From contig NC_080670.1 of NCBI RefSeq assembly GCF_030247195.1, forward strand, positions 29,033,497-29,097,496: a stretch of 64,000 nucleotides of DNA, read 5' to 3'. Under the pieces are notes generated by a model that did no database searches, was not told the origin of the DNA, and saw only the letters and a list, made by a program, of their open reading frames with translations. Every line of letters starts with the position of its first letter. Positions within the stretch are counted from its first letter, which is position 1. The stretch comes from Topomyia yanbarensis (taxonomy: Eukaryota; Arthropoda; Insecta; Diptera; Culicidae). The translations under genes were made by a program, and so were the position numbers. Positions 34,918 to 47,496 of this stretch are shown piece after piece.

Positions 34918-36429
34918 AAAAGAATTAGCAAACAAATTTGATAAAACCAAAAAACATTTTGCTAAAAAACAAAAAGTAGAATTTTCCACGGCGGTTAGAA
35001 TTACGCTGGCCGTTGTCCTCCTTTGCACATCTCTAGTGCCTCTAGCTACATCGATTAATGACACAGGTGAATTTTGGCGTAATTGACACCAGCATATTGG
35101 CTTCGCGACGAATTTTTCAGATTGGTATCTCAACATTGACCAAAGGAGATGTTTCTCTCAGAAAGTAATGTACAGAATTGAAAAGGCCATGTGGTTGAGA
35201 ATCGCGGTGGTCTGTTTGTCAATCGTGGTAACATGCTTGTTGCACCAGCTAAAGCTGAGAATGGAAATTTTTATCAAATTTTTCATGAAATGCAAAAAAT
35301 AGAAACTCACTCTTTGTACTTTTTTTCTTAGGATTGTCAAAAGATGCAGTTTTCTGACATTGTAAAAGAATAGTCAGTTACGTGATCACATAGCATATTA
35401 TCGCCACTACTATCGCACCCAACAATGATGGTACAAAAAAGCAGTGTACGGTGCCTTTTTGAGGGGGTTAACCTATCGGAGAAACAAGAAAGAGATTAGC
35501 AAATCTTCTATTAGTTTTAAATCAGCTCACAGAAGAGCGATAAAACGTCTTCGTGATACCAACAACTTTCTTTCTTGATCTGATTTAGTACGATATTTGA
35601 TCCAACTTACCATGTTAGTTCCAACTGGGCTCTGAAGAGAAAGCGCTGTTTCTCCAAAGTGTCACCTACTGACCATCAGGAAGACGCATAGTCAGCAGTC
35701 ACTGGATTTGCGCAAGTAGGTATGATTTTTTATCAATTTCCGACTGGTTATGAAACTCTATATTATATTGGTTCCACTTGAACATTTTTTCCTGAATGCC
35801 CGATTTTTTTTTCATTCCATCCTAGATTCAAACGGCAGGAATGACAAGATCATACATTGTTTTCAGTTTTAATGTAATCCAGGACAAACGTCGAAACGTA
35901 TTCCTTTATTTGCAGAACGATTTATAGCCGAAAAGATGTAGGTACCACATTTCACCAAACACATTCCAGGGAGCTGATGGCAGGAAGATTATATGATAAT
36001 CTTGATATAGAGAAAATAAAGACGCTTACCTTTTTAAAGATAACTGCAATACGATTTTGTGCTTCAAAAATAACAGTTTATTTGGCAGAGCAAGTAACCG
36101 TCGAGGACTAGTAACCATCAGTTCAATCCCAAACAACGAAATGTTTGACAGATCATATAACCAAAAAAACAACACGAAAGCTGCGCGAAAGTATTTGTCA
36201 ACAAATGCTAACACTGGAGAAAATTCAGCTTTTATTTTTGGATGTGCGTTACATGTTACATCGCAAATGCATGCATTCACATCGCTACGTAAACGCAGCC
36301 TAAGTGGTTTATGTAGCATTCCTACTGTGATCAGCATTGAACTACAACGGTTATCGCGAAATTGCATTTCTCGCCTTAAGAGTCCATGCGCGACAATTAC
36401 TAATTTGGGAATAATTGAATAATTTTGTC
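34918..36429. other. Intergenic, no gene recognised
   Basis: Antiparallel open frames at 36026-36422 lack domains or splice context. Nothing is assigned. Confidence 0.3.
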
Positions 36430-36850
36430 ATTTCCCGACCGATTATAATGATCAAAATGTCGTTGGACGCGGAATTAAATTTCTTTCGAAGTATCATTAG
36501 AACTAGGGCGTAACTTTGGAAAAATTTCGAAAAATTGGCAATTTTCATATTGTTGTCCAAAAATTACACATTATTTTTCAGAAAACAGCATCATATAGCA
36601 TACCGTTAGAAAGGTCTACTTTTCTTCTTTACAAAAATGTTAAAAAATCGCAAATAGGCTAGAAAATGACAGCACAGCTATTTTTTATTTTAGAAAGTAC
36701 CAAAAATGAATTTTTTGCTATAAATCAACAATTGGGAGGTATACAAGATTTCTCAAACAATTTTTTGTATTGCATTTGATGCGGCCTACAACCTATACTA
36801 GGTCTCTTGAAATGTTCAAAATCACTGTAGCACCGTGCAATTGATGCTTT
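36430..36850. repeat. Dispersed repeat shared with 25190-25690
   Basis: It matches the 25.2-25.7 kb repeat in opposite orientation, with the best-conserved block AACAGCATCATATAGCATAC and flanking TTGTTGTCCAAAAATTACAC. AT-rich, non-coding. Confidence 0.55.
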
Positions 36851-37012
36851 ATTCATGCATATGTCATATGCGTTTTGGTACAGAACATTGATGCTTTATT
36901 TGTACGGAAACCGAACAGATGTTCAATATGTGTGCCTTCATTTCATTTTTGCGCAATCGGACAGGAAATATTCTCAACAATCCCGTACATGATACGATTG
37001 CCACATTTACCA

Positions 37013-37180
37013 GAGTGTATGTAAGGAGAGTGAAGACAACTGTCATGATTATCTGTCAGTGATATTCCAAACGAACAAACGACCTGTCAAAATGCGTGAA
37101 TTTGACTCGTTTGGAATGACACTGACAAATAATAAATTGTTCCAATTTTGACAGTATCGTCACTCTCCTTTTATGCACTC
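37013..37180. mobile_element. ~168-bp palindromic MITE
   Basis: The left end GAGTGTATGTAAGGAGAGTG pairs with the right end CACTCTCCTTTTATGCACTC. Inside, CTGTCAGTGATATTCCAAAC pairs with GTTTGGAATGACACTGACA. The whole unit folds back. Confidence 0.65.
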
Positions 37181-37214
37181 AGGTATTTACGTCGGTTTTA
37201 ATAAAGCAAAATCA

Positions 37215-37633
37215 GCAATGCTACATAGCGATACTTTCCGAGCCGCAGCTCGACTGGAAACATATTTGCTGCTCTCTTTATTTACTATTACTGATCAGCT
37301 GTTCACACATTTTCCAAAGAACTGCTGATCTGTGAACAAAAGTCGCAGCAAATCTCGACAAACATATGATCACGACTTAAAAGCCAAAGTTCTCTTGAAA
37401 GCAAATTCCGGACAAACCGTTACTCGCCAATCACAGATGGTGGTAGTAAACAAAAGAGAAAAGTTTTCTCTTTCATTAACTGCTATGAGCTGTGTTTAGC
37501 CACTAACGGTTTGTCCGGAATTTCCTTTCAAAAAGAATTTTGACAGTTGGCTTTTAAGCCGTAATCATATGTTTGTCGAGAAATGTCATTCCGGTTGAGT
37601 TGGGGCTCGAAAAGTAACGCTATGTAACACTGC
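37215..37633. mobile_element. ~419-bp palindromic MITE
   Basis: The outer ends GCAATGCTACATAGCG and CGCTATGTAACACTGC are inverted. Long inner arms CGACAAACATATGAT...ACTTAAAAGCC and TTCCGGACAAACCGTTA are repeated inverted at 37500-37580. No coding capacity, and no clear target duplication. Confidence 0.65.
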
Positions 37634-37639
37634 TTGTTA

Positions 37640-39218
37640 TACTCAATACACGGTCAAAAAAAATGTGGACGAACACGGTCAGGCGATTTAAACAGTTTGA
37701 CGTTTGACTCAACTCGCCAGTGCTAATTGCCCCTAGGAACAAATGCAATTTGCGAATGCGATTTAAAAGCAATTTCAATACTTAGACAAATTTTCTGGCG
37801 GCAGAAATGGACTTGGTTGTTTTTCGCGTTTTTCCAACATGTCGGTTCATGTTTGGCTTAAGCTGAAAATTGTTTTTTCAACAATTGGCGCAATCTCGCT
37901 TGTATTTTGTTTGTCTAGTGCACTTCATTTAGCCAACGAATGTGGGAAATTGTGGAATCGTGTGTAAGTATAGAGGAACAAGATCTCTGACCTAAAGTTT
38001 TAATGAAAGTCAGATTGTGGTAAGTTTTGATGTGCAATACCAATTTCACCATTGATTCTTCCTTAATTTGGTGGTGATTACCTAGTATACTGATAAGTTT
38101 ATGTGAGTTGATAATGAATCCGAAAATAAGTATTATTTGTAATTTTCATATTAGGCAATTAAGGGCGATTAAATAACGCGTTCCCTGGGCGAATTGGAGG
38201 CGATTTAAGGGCGGGTAGAGCGGCAAAAAAATGACGGCAGCAAATCGCCCAAATGTTGCAATTGAAATAGCCCCCTAATTGCCAGCAATTTGCTGGCAAA
38301 TTGAAGGGCAATTAGCGCATCCGATTTGGCAAATAGCCCCCCATTAGCCAGAAACTTGCCCTTTTTGAATGGGATGCTGTGCGTTTGTACATTTCGTTTC
38401 TTTACTTTTTTGTACGGTTGAAATTTATCGTTTATTAAATATTGCGCATTGAAAATGAAGTGAAAACTAAAGTTTTGGACATAATGCTAAATGAAAAGGA
38501 TGCAACAATTAGAAATTTGGCGAAGTGCTAGAGTGAAAAATCCATCATAAAAAGCTTGGAGGCACTATTTTGTACATAAACTGCGAGGAATAGACTTTTC
38601 TACGGCTCATGTACGTACACGTCACATGACACAAATACTACATCACTAGCTGGTGGAAAATAATAAACAAAGCCGGCAAAGGCAAATAAGATTGTTTTCA
38701 ACCAGGAAGCTGCAGAAGTGTTCGTGAGACCGGGCGACAAGAACTCAATAGGCAGAAAAAAATTGAGATCTTCCGACCTGAAAGAGAACCAGAGTGGTAT
38801 TTCTAATTAAGGAGAATAAATCAATATCTTATCATGGTTTGGCCATTACAGCGGGAAATAATGTCACAATCGCCAAACTGATCATGACACAGAATAACCT
38901 TAAAACTTCTAAAAACAGAAAATAGTCAAAAGAAGTGCAGAACAAAAGCAACGTTCTGTAACAAGGGTCCGAAAATTGTATTCACGGGATATTTTTCTTC
39001 TAGGTCCACAATATACATACTACCGTCGTAGGGGCGGATGTAAACGATGCGGAGAGTTAGATTCAAGTGGAGAAATTTAGTCGAAACGTGCTGATACGGC
39101 AAGCAATGTGTTTCTACGGTTTGCGGTCTATCATTTTTAACACTACCGGAACTATATACGCGGAAATCTATCGATCTGAGTATCTGCAGAGGAGGTTGTT
39201 GCCTTTATATGAGTAGTA
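37640..39218. other. Intergenic with a low-complexity patch of GGGCGATTT/GCAATT motifs
   Basis: 38155-38365 repeats GGGCGATT, GCAATTA and TTGCTGGCAAATT motifs, locally palindromic (GCCAGCAATTTGCTGGC). It could be a small element. No gene is recognised. Confidence 0.3.
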
Positions 39219-39372
39219 TACCCGGTCAAACCATTCGGAATTTAATTTGATTCGGAATCCTGAATAGAGTCCGAAACCGACTAAGTCGGAATCGGTTGTT
39301 GCATTTGAAATGGAATGCATACTGACTCCATTCAGAAATCCGAACCGGTCCAGGGATGGGTTTAACTGGGTA
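39219..39372. mobile_element. TA-flanked MITE of about 154 bp
   Basis: The ends TACCCGGTCAAACC and GGTTTAACTGGGTA are inverted with two mismatches and carry TA at the edges. The interior repeats CGGAAT/ATTCCG blocks. Confidence 0.55.
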
Positions 39373-42300
39373 GTGGTCCCTAACAGTTTTTCCCGGATTT
39401 AGCATCGACACGCTACGCTAACACAACTCTCAATTTGCTCATCAAAAAGAGTGTAGACAAAGACTTTGAGAAATACATCAATCCACCAAAATGCACTCAG
39501 CCTCGGTCTGTTAAACGTTACGGGGGTATTGTGAAATAGTCTTCAAAAAGACTGATAAATATGCAGGAGTTCAATTAAAATTAAAGCTTCCATAAATGTA
39601 AAATAATAGTTATTTCATTTGGTCACCACAATGGTCAAGCTCAATCTCGTACAACAAAGCATCAAACGATTGTTTGAATGAAACAAGACAAATTGGCAGC
39701 AACCGAAAGACATTTTCTTGCAGCCGCAAGCTTTCAATAGATACTGAGCAAAATAGACATTGTCTTTGACGGAAAACATCTATTGAGTCAATCTCCACTT
39801 CTTCGTTTTCACATTTCAATTAAAACGTTCGTATTTCCTACTTGCCTCTACTACAAATGGAAACGCAGAATATGAAGATAGAATCATTTCCCTCAGCCTG
39901 GCGGGATTCGACAGGAAATAAGAAAACGATTTAATGACGCCTACCAGGCGGAGCACCAAACAAACAGTAATAAAACGTCCTTTCGCGGTTCCTGTCCCCT
40001 CCTCCTCTGGCTTCCGCGAATTTTCCTGCGGTCGCTGACATTGAGATACATATCTTGACGAGCACGGATCCCTGTCTCGTTATCTTCAATAGTACTCTAC
40101 GGCCAAAGGCTAGAACGAGGAGGACACGGTTCTCAAGTGGTTTGGTTGTCACGTCTGCCAACTCGTCGTGGGACGATGAGATTTGCGTACGCTTTTTTTT
40201 AATTAAGCACGCGTTGTCCTGAAACAGGAATTATATAGTATAAACAAAACGACGCGACAGAGAAGTACCAGCAAGCACTTCATACTAAGCGGCCGGGTGG
40301 TGACATTGTTGGCGGCCAGACGGGACTTTTGGCGAGACTTGCTGCTACCCTTTGGTGAGGTGGATTATGTAAAATTACTGCTACCGAAGGCGTTGGAATT
40401 AACGAAGGGGAAATGTGAAAGGCGATATGCATCGAGTGCTGTGTAAACGAATTTGTCTGACGTTTTGTTTTTATCGTGGGCGACTTGCAACCAGCTAGAC
40501 TAAATTGTTTTTTTTATTTGTAAAGTTTTGGTATTTTTTACAACAGTGCATAGCAATAACGGAACACATTTTTTGTATGAGAGAGGAGACAATGACAGTA
40601 ATTGGCTACACGGAGCAAACTACCGCGTGATTATCGGTATAGTATATATTAGTCAACCTCTAGGGCGAGATATGCGAAGACGCCATATTGAGCTAGCGAA
40701 ACTGTCAAATTTTTGAGCCAGCCATTATTTGGTTGCACTGCCAGCTTTAAACAATGGAATGAAAGGTTCCCAATTTGTCTGTTTTTTCCTCCGCACATCT
40801 CTGACTATGAGGATAACTAGTATATATTCATAAATGGATGATATATAGGTACGTTAGAAAAAGATTGCTCGAATCGATCGATAAAGTTACATTTTGTCAC
40901 AATGGCTCGTGGAACATACAAACAGGTTCATAAATATTAGCACATACCTACTGAACACCTTCGCAATATTTCCGTTTTTCAGACCAGTGCAACAAAATTA
41001 CCACCTAGGCCAATTTATGATCTATCCATGTGTTTGCAGTAAAAAGCAGAACTCAGGTGAGCAAGCATACAACTATAACAGAAAACAAAACACAACCACA
41101 TCTGCCTAGCTTCCCAGGCAAGAAACCAAACTTTTCCATAAAATGTCTCCAGCGTATCGCACGATGCGATAACTTTGTCTATATTTCTTCGACCTCGACA
41201 TTGGCGGAGTGTCACAGGATGACAAGGCCGGCGACGAAGCTACCGACAAAATTCCTCCGGGGACGGATGCCGACAAGTGAAATTTGTGCAAATTATTCCC
41301 ACTCCGATGCTGGCGAACGCGGAGGCAACTGCACCAAGTGTTGCCCTCTGGTGGTGGATACTATCCGAAGAATGCAATTGACATGTGTAAACCTTGCCTC
41401 GTCTGTCGTTATACGCTTCCGTGTCCCGACCCCGACAGCCTGAGCCTGGATTCTGAGTCGGTCTCTCGCCTTGAGTGCATTGTTTTCGAAATAGCGCTTG
41501 GAGCTTGGATAAAATATGGATCCCAACTGGCGTTTCTTCCTCTCTGGTTCGATGCTATGTGACTGCAATGCAGCGCACCGAGCCGAAACAATGCATCGGA
41601 GAGACATACGGGCTGACTTGACGAAGGGAAAGATAAATTTTGCACGCAAGCTTTTGACGTGTAGGTAAGCTGCTGTAGCTGGCAGCGCTCGTAGTCGAAT
41701 TAATTACTAAAATTGATTGAATACCGAGATGTGATATTCGTCCGGATTACACACACAAACACGATCCGGAAAAACCACGAGGGTGACATAAAATTATTTT
41801 TAAGTGTGGGAAAATTAAACTTGGGTGAAAGAGACTATTATCATAAAATAACAATCTATTGATTCGTTTTAAACATTTCTCGACGGAAATCGGATTCCCA
41901 CAATTTTTTTATGCCAGTTTTTCACCTACCAGGAGTACAACATAGGCCAACAAAACCACCCCGCGGGTGCATATCTATTCAGGTTAGTTTATACATTATT
42001 AAAAAATTGAATCCGTGCATTACTACCTCAGTGAATAAAATAAAAAATAATTTTGACTGTGGCATAATTTTTACCCAACGCAATTGACTTCCAGCACGGA
42101 ATGTCTCACCCAAATGATTTAATATCACATACTTTTCCGTTAGCGTGTAATCTTTATTGATGAAATCAGTTTTCTCACATATTTTACCATACTTTCTCGT
42201 TTAAGTTTGCCCAAGTTTATAGAATTGCGAAATACCCTTCACAAGATGGAATGTGTTATCTCTGAATATATGTTCCAGACATAACCTCTTTCCCAAAACC

Positions 42301-42920
42301 ATCGATAGTGGGAACACCTATGTAACTTTACATAGTAGGTACTGTCCCTTAAAGAGTGCTATCTTACCCACTCGAAATAGCCTTGGGCGACTGTTCATAT
42401 GCAATCAGAAATCACCGACTGGAATAGGAAAGCAGAATGCACCACATTACATCATCCCCTTGATATCTGTGCACGGTGCCAGCAGACATTCCTTTCCTGG
42501 CATGAGTATGTTGACTGCAAGTGACTCGGAATAGTTTTAGCACCCGTACCCAATTGTCTTTGTGACTACTGGCCCACCAGGAAACATACAATGATATGGC
42601 TTCCCAACACACTTGCTTGGCAACTGAACAGGTCAGCCATTGGTTTCGAATGTCCTGTAACGTTTTGTGCTGGGAGAATGACTACTCTTGATGATAACAT
42701 ATGAATTGTATATTTTTTGCTTGAAGCCTTCCGACTTCCTTTCCGTTATTGATGATTTATGGGAGGTTGCATCACTTAGTACAGTGCAAACAGTTTATAT
42801 AGTTACCTTGTTTCATTGTTCATAACAAAATTTACGTAAAATATTCAGTTTGCAATAACAGTCTTTTAAATACAATTCAGCCCATTTCCCGTGATAGGTA
42901 ATTTATAAAACTTAACTCAC
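39373..42920. other. Intergenic or intronic, downstream of the TULP4-like first exon
   Basis: If the minus-strand exon at 42921 is real, this is its first intron. A GC-richer stretch at 41150-41560 is open on both strands but has no recognisable domain. The 39931-40161 minus frame is also unassigned. Confidence 0.35.
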
Positions 42921-43016
42921 CTCCGGTATATCGTCCGGGACCTTCCCCATCCAAGAAAGGGACAGGATCGAGCAATCGCATTTCGTGTTGCTGCTTTTTT
43001 CAAAGTGTAAATGCAT
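42921..43016 (-). CDS. Tusp: First coding exon of tubby-like protein 4 (TULP4/Tusp) gene, partial
   Basis: From ATG at 43016 the minus strand encodes 32 residues, MHLHFEKSSNTKCDC, then SILSLSWMGKVPDDIPE. It ends exactly at a strong donor, CCGGAG|GTGAGTTAAG (phase 0). Vertebrate TULP4 begins with a short leader and then a block of the form SNILCLSWKGRVP. The match at SIL-x-LSW-x-GKVP is specific and sits at the right place for the N-terminus. TULP4 proteins carry N-terminal WD40 repeats, a SOCS box and a C-terminal tubby domain and are thought to be substrate adaptors for cullin ubiquitin ligases. I found none of the later exons at lower coordinates, so the first intron is either longer than 42 kb or its exons are too short for me to see. 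DNA upstream (43017 onward) would be 5' UTR and promoter. Confidence 0.7.
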
Positions 43017-44911
43017 CTTCGTGGGCACGGAATATAGCTCTTCCTAGTTTGAAACTACACCGATTTACCTAATTCTTCTACCGATATAGCTAAAAGATAA
43101 ACAAGGACGACACTGCACTCACTGTTTCCTTGCTATTGGCTACAACCCGCTGCACACGTTTAGACACACGAGTTTTCCACTCGCCGTCCTGATCGTATAT
43201 CATTTCCACTCTCGCCACGGCTCACTCAAATTTGCGTATCATTTCTGCATACAATTTATGCTTGGTTGCGCTGGTTTTCCAAGCTTCCAAAGCCATATAA
43301 CACAATCACTAAGGAAAACCACACAGCGCAGGCACTATCTCATGTTTTTCCAGTAGCTCGAATCCTCCTCCGCCCGCCACCTGTTGATAGAGGAAAGAAC
43401 AGAGGAAATAAATTATATTCCGATTGTAGCTGGACAGTCACGTTCAGGTAGGATATTTTCATCGTGGAAACCGTGTGGAGAAAATTAAATCATAATCCTT
43501 GAGACATCTTGTTTGTCGATACTCACCGGTTTATCTAGTATTTTTTTTAAATTTATCCGGACAGGATTTAATAAATCTATTAAAAAGGTGTTACCAAACG
43601 CCTCAACGCAATAGAAAGTCAATATTACTAACAATTTAATAGTAGATTCCGTAAAACTCTATCCGTCCACAAACCAGCAACCGTCACTAAACTAACAGAT
43701 TTGTTTGCGTGAATCTCTAGCCCAGGCACAAAATCAACAATCCTCTGGCACAGGATGAGCACAGCCTACTGAATACATACTGATGGTATAAAAAATGGCG
43801 CAACTATCGTCATGGGTGGGAAACGAGCAAGTGCAATGAAAGCAATTTGTTAGTGCTGCTGGTAACGGTGCAGTGCACTACTGCATGTACCTAGATACTG
43901 ACGAGAATTATTTATCATTGACCAACGGGAGGGCAACTAATAGGGGCGAACGTCTTTGCACGCGCCAGCTCTTCTTGTCAGTCAAATGTTGTTTGTTTCG
44001 TTAGTGTTCCACCCACGAGAGCCTATGCATGATAGAGGTTGATGATCCACCTGAACCATGTTCGAAGGAGAGAAATCATGAAAATTATGGTAAGAAATTC
44101 ACTTTGCTACTTAGCATTCTGTTATTTTAGTTTATTTTCTTGCTGTTTTCCATTTGCTGGTTCCACGAAAGCCTGTTAATTACTTGATTCGGAGATTGAT
44201 GTATAAACAATAAACACACGCTCCCGTGTTTAACTCAAAGTGTGGTAACGCATCAAATTTGACCTAATATTAGGACTAAAATCCCCTCCCCATCCTTTTT
44301 CAGCTCATCTAACGAGATCATCACGATAATATTAACCCTCGATGAAAAATCGACGAAGGGTTTCCCATGATTTCCTGTTACCCGAAACTTCGCGTTTCAA
44401 AGGGATGTTATTTAGTTTTGAAACTCTGCGGCTAAACGGTAAAGAGATTTGAGCCAACGCTGGATGTTGGCAATTACAGTATGTCCCAGGAAAAAGACGA
44501 ATATTTTAACAGTTCAAGTTTGGGTAGGTTAAAATATTATACATATTTACTGTTTGCAGATTTGATGCAATCTGCATATACTGTATTTTAATGAGATGTA
44601 AACAAATCAAAAATGTTTGTGATATTAAGATTATGGTATTTAATCTCTGCCAATTCAGAATCGGTATTCTTGTTGTTGTCCGATACAATGCTGCTAGTAG
44701 TCGACTTTAGAATCTGTTGACAGAAATTTGTTTACAAAGAGTTTCCCTTGAAATAATGTGCAAAAATTTTATAAATGACGTGATGTAAGGAATATAAGAC
44801 ACTCATACTCGGGTATAAGGGTCGCAAAGTATTAGAAAATGGTAAGACCGCCATAAGTGCGATTCTCGAACGTTTCAAGAAACGATAATCTGTTTCCCGG
44901 AAGGTACCATC
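43017..44911. other. Upstream of the TULP4-like exon, no other gene recognised
   Basis: Moderate GC just upstream of the exon is consistent with a 5' UTR or promoter. No clear TATA-initiator pair was assigned on the minus strand. Confidence 0.3.
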
Positions 44912-45055
44912 AAGGTGTTACAGCGGTACGGTGGATCAGAAAATGTGTACGCACGAGCCTCTGTACAAGATGGCGCCAGTATTCGATCAGCCTCTAAACA
45001 ATTCAAGGTTCCGTTCGAAACATTACGTGCTCGTGAGAAAGAAAATACCCCGTAA
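44912..45055 (+). pseudogene. Pipsqueak-type helix-turn-helix fragment of a pogo-like transposase
   Basis: The frame reads KVLQRYGGSENVYARASVQD, then GASIRSASKQFKVPFETLRA and a stop after RE-x-ENTP. The G-x-SIR-x-ASK-x-F-x-VP-x-TLR core is the psq DNA-binding motif found in pogo/Tigger-type transposases and a few host regulators. No DDE catalytic region follows, and an eroded reading frame precedes it, so a transposon relic is the simplest reading. Confidence 0.5.
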
Positions 45056-45545
45056 TCAATGAAAACGCGTCAGAGTTAACAATATACTAAATTGAGGTAT
45101 TGTTGAAGTAAATAATCGAAAAAAACCGATTTAATCCACCTAGCAGTGAGATGAGACATTTCTTACACATTCACACACTATTGGATTAGTTTGCAGAACT
45201 CACGAGAAGTAAGCACCCAACTAGAGGTGGGATGAAAACAGTTTCTAGTCTTGCACGAATAAAATCTCGAATAAACTGAATAAATTATAGAAATCAACAA
45301 AACGACCGAAATAAAAAAGTAAAGCAAAAAATGAAACAATAGGTTTTTAAATTCATAAAATGAGTAGAAAAATTAATGAACATCAAAATTATAATATACA
45401 CGAATCAAATTAGATTAGGCTATTACATAAAAATTAAGATTAAATTTAAAAATAGTTATAAGATTAATAGAATAAATTAACTCATACTCACAAATTGAAT
45501 GAAATAAAACGAATGACTGAACATGAAATGCATAAAATTAAAGAT

Positions 45546-46140
45546 ATGAATAAAATGAATCAAATGGATCAAATGAATCAAATAAATCAAATAAATCAAA
45601 TGTATCAAACGAATCAAATGAATCAAATGAATCAAATGAATCAAATGAATCAAATGAATCAAATGATTCAAATGAATCAAATGATTCAAATGAATCAAAT
45701 GAATCAAATGAATCAAATGAATCAAATGAATCAAATGAATCAAATGAATCAAATGAATCAAATGAATCAAATGAATCAAATGAATCAAATGAATCAAATG
45801 AAACAAATGAATCAAATGAATCAAATGAATCAAATGAATCAAATGAATTAAATGACTCAAATGACTCAAATGACTCAAATGACTCAAATGAATCAAATGA
45901 ATCAAATGAATCAAATGAATCAAATGAATCATATGAATCAAATGAATCAAATGAATCACACGAATCAAATGAATGAAATGAATGAAATGAATGAAATGAA
46001 TGAAATGAATCAAATGAATCAAATGAATCAAATGAATCACATGAATCAAATAAATCAAATAAATCAAATAAATCAAATAAATCAAATAAATCAAATAAAT
46101 CAAATAAATCAAATAAATCAAATGAATTAAATGAATCAAA
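45546..46140. repeat. 9-bp satellite ATGAATCAA, about 66 copies
   Basis: Near-perfect tandem 9-mers. Because the unit is three codons long, the plus strand reads Met-Asn-Gln repeats and the minus strand reads Leu-Ile-His or Phe-Asp-Ser repeats, giving open frames of up to 220 codons. Variants occur in blocks: ATGACTCAA near 45852-45888, ATGAATGAA near 45972-46008, and ATAAATCAA near 46047-46120. 46141-46660 continues as decayed ATGAATAAA-type sequence. No start context, splice site or non-repetitive coding flank supports a protein. Confidence 0.95.
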
Positions 46141-46700
46141 TTGATTTAATTCATCCAGTGAATACAATGAATCAAATTAATGAAATGGATCAAATGAATA
46201 AAAAGAATGGATGAACAAAATGAATAAAGTAAAAAATAAATGAAATGCATAAATAAAACAAACGAATCAAATAAATAAAATGAAGTGATAAAATAAATAA
46301 AAAGAAGAAAATGAGCAGAATTTAATGCATTGATTAAGACGAAAAATTGAACAATGGTAAAAGGTTATAAATTAATATAAAGAAATAAATTGAATCAAAT
46401 AAATTATTTCGATGGAATGATTAAAACTGAAAAAGTAGTCAGATTATTAAAATGAAGAAACTGAACAAAATGAATAAACTGGAAAAAATGAATAAAATGC
46501 ATACAATGAAAACAATGAATAAAATAAGTTAAATGAAAGATATGAGTAAAATGCACAAAAAGAGTAAACTGATCAGAGTGAATCCAAAGAATGAAACGAA
46601 TAAAATAAGTAAAATGAACGCAGATGAACAAAACGAATAAAAAGATGCGGAATGAAATAATTAATTAAAAAGAAATGGTCATATATTTGAAGCTAAAAAT
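46141..46700. repeat. Decayed flank of the 9-bp satellite
   Basis: AATGAATAAAATG-like motifs at irregular spacing grade into AT-rich DNA. Confidence 0.6.
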
Positions 46701-47496
46701 ATTTTTGAATAAAAACAATGAATAAACCGGATTGTACGAATTTGAGAACCATTGCATCAGAAAGTTTTGAAATGTTTTTGAAAATCTCATCTTCTGAGAA
46801 AAGGCTAATAAATATGCAATGGACTTTCTAGAGCTTCCATCTTTTTCTGGTTTTATTCTTTTGTTTTCATGCTTTTTTACTTGACGGCTTCGTTTTAAGA
46901 TTATCTGGTTTTTCTACTTTATTGTTGGACCTTAATTAGTTTTCAGGAACCTGGAACGTTCAATTTGCTTTGGAATTCGAAGTTTACTTTTTGGTCACAT
47001 TCCCGAAAAAAGATTTATGTACAGATAAAATTTACAGATCCAGTATTTTAACGCGCAATTGAATATAGTAAAGTGAGACAAGGTCACATGTGCTTTCAAG
47101 TCCCTTGAACAGAGAACGACAGGGAGAATGCGATTCGTGAATGAGACAGGTAGATATTTCAAAGTTTTTATTTGCATTGAAGTAAATGTTGTGAAATGTC
47201 TAGGTTATGTCGATAGTACAAAAGCCGTGCATTCAGTTGATTGCAGACTGCTTTCGATTCATCCTTATAGCTTTCATATTGTTTCGTTCAAAATTCTCGT
47301 GCAGGAAATATGGATCAAAAAGTCCTATGCAGACCAATACTGTGAAAAAGAAATGGTTCAAACTACTCAGTATATCCAGATATAGACGACGATAAGTTAG
47401 AAGGCACATTGTAGTTGCATCCCCCATCGAGAGTGGGTACTTTGGGAGACTTCTTTTCCTGGATCTAATTTGTGGATATTTTTGGTCTTTGATCCG

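Noticed and set aside
36026..36422. Antiparallel open frames of 113 and 121 codons
   Set aside because: Both strands are open across the same stretch with no domain or splice site, so neither is favoured.
39931..40161. 76-codon minus-strand frame with a coding-like look
   Set aside because: It does not match the expected second exon of the TULP4-like gene, and no splice pair gives a longer product.
45477..46167. Long Met-Asn-Gln, His-Leu-Ile and Ser-Phe-Asp repeat frames
   Set aside because: They are translations of the 9-bp satellite on both strands, with no unique coding flank.
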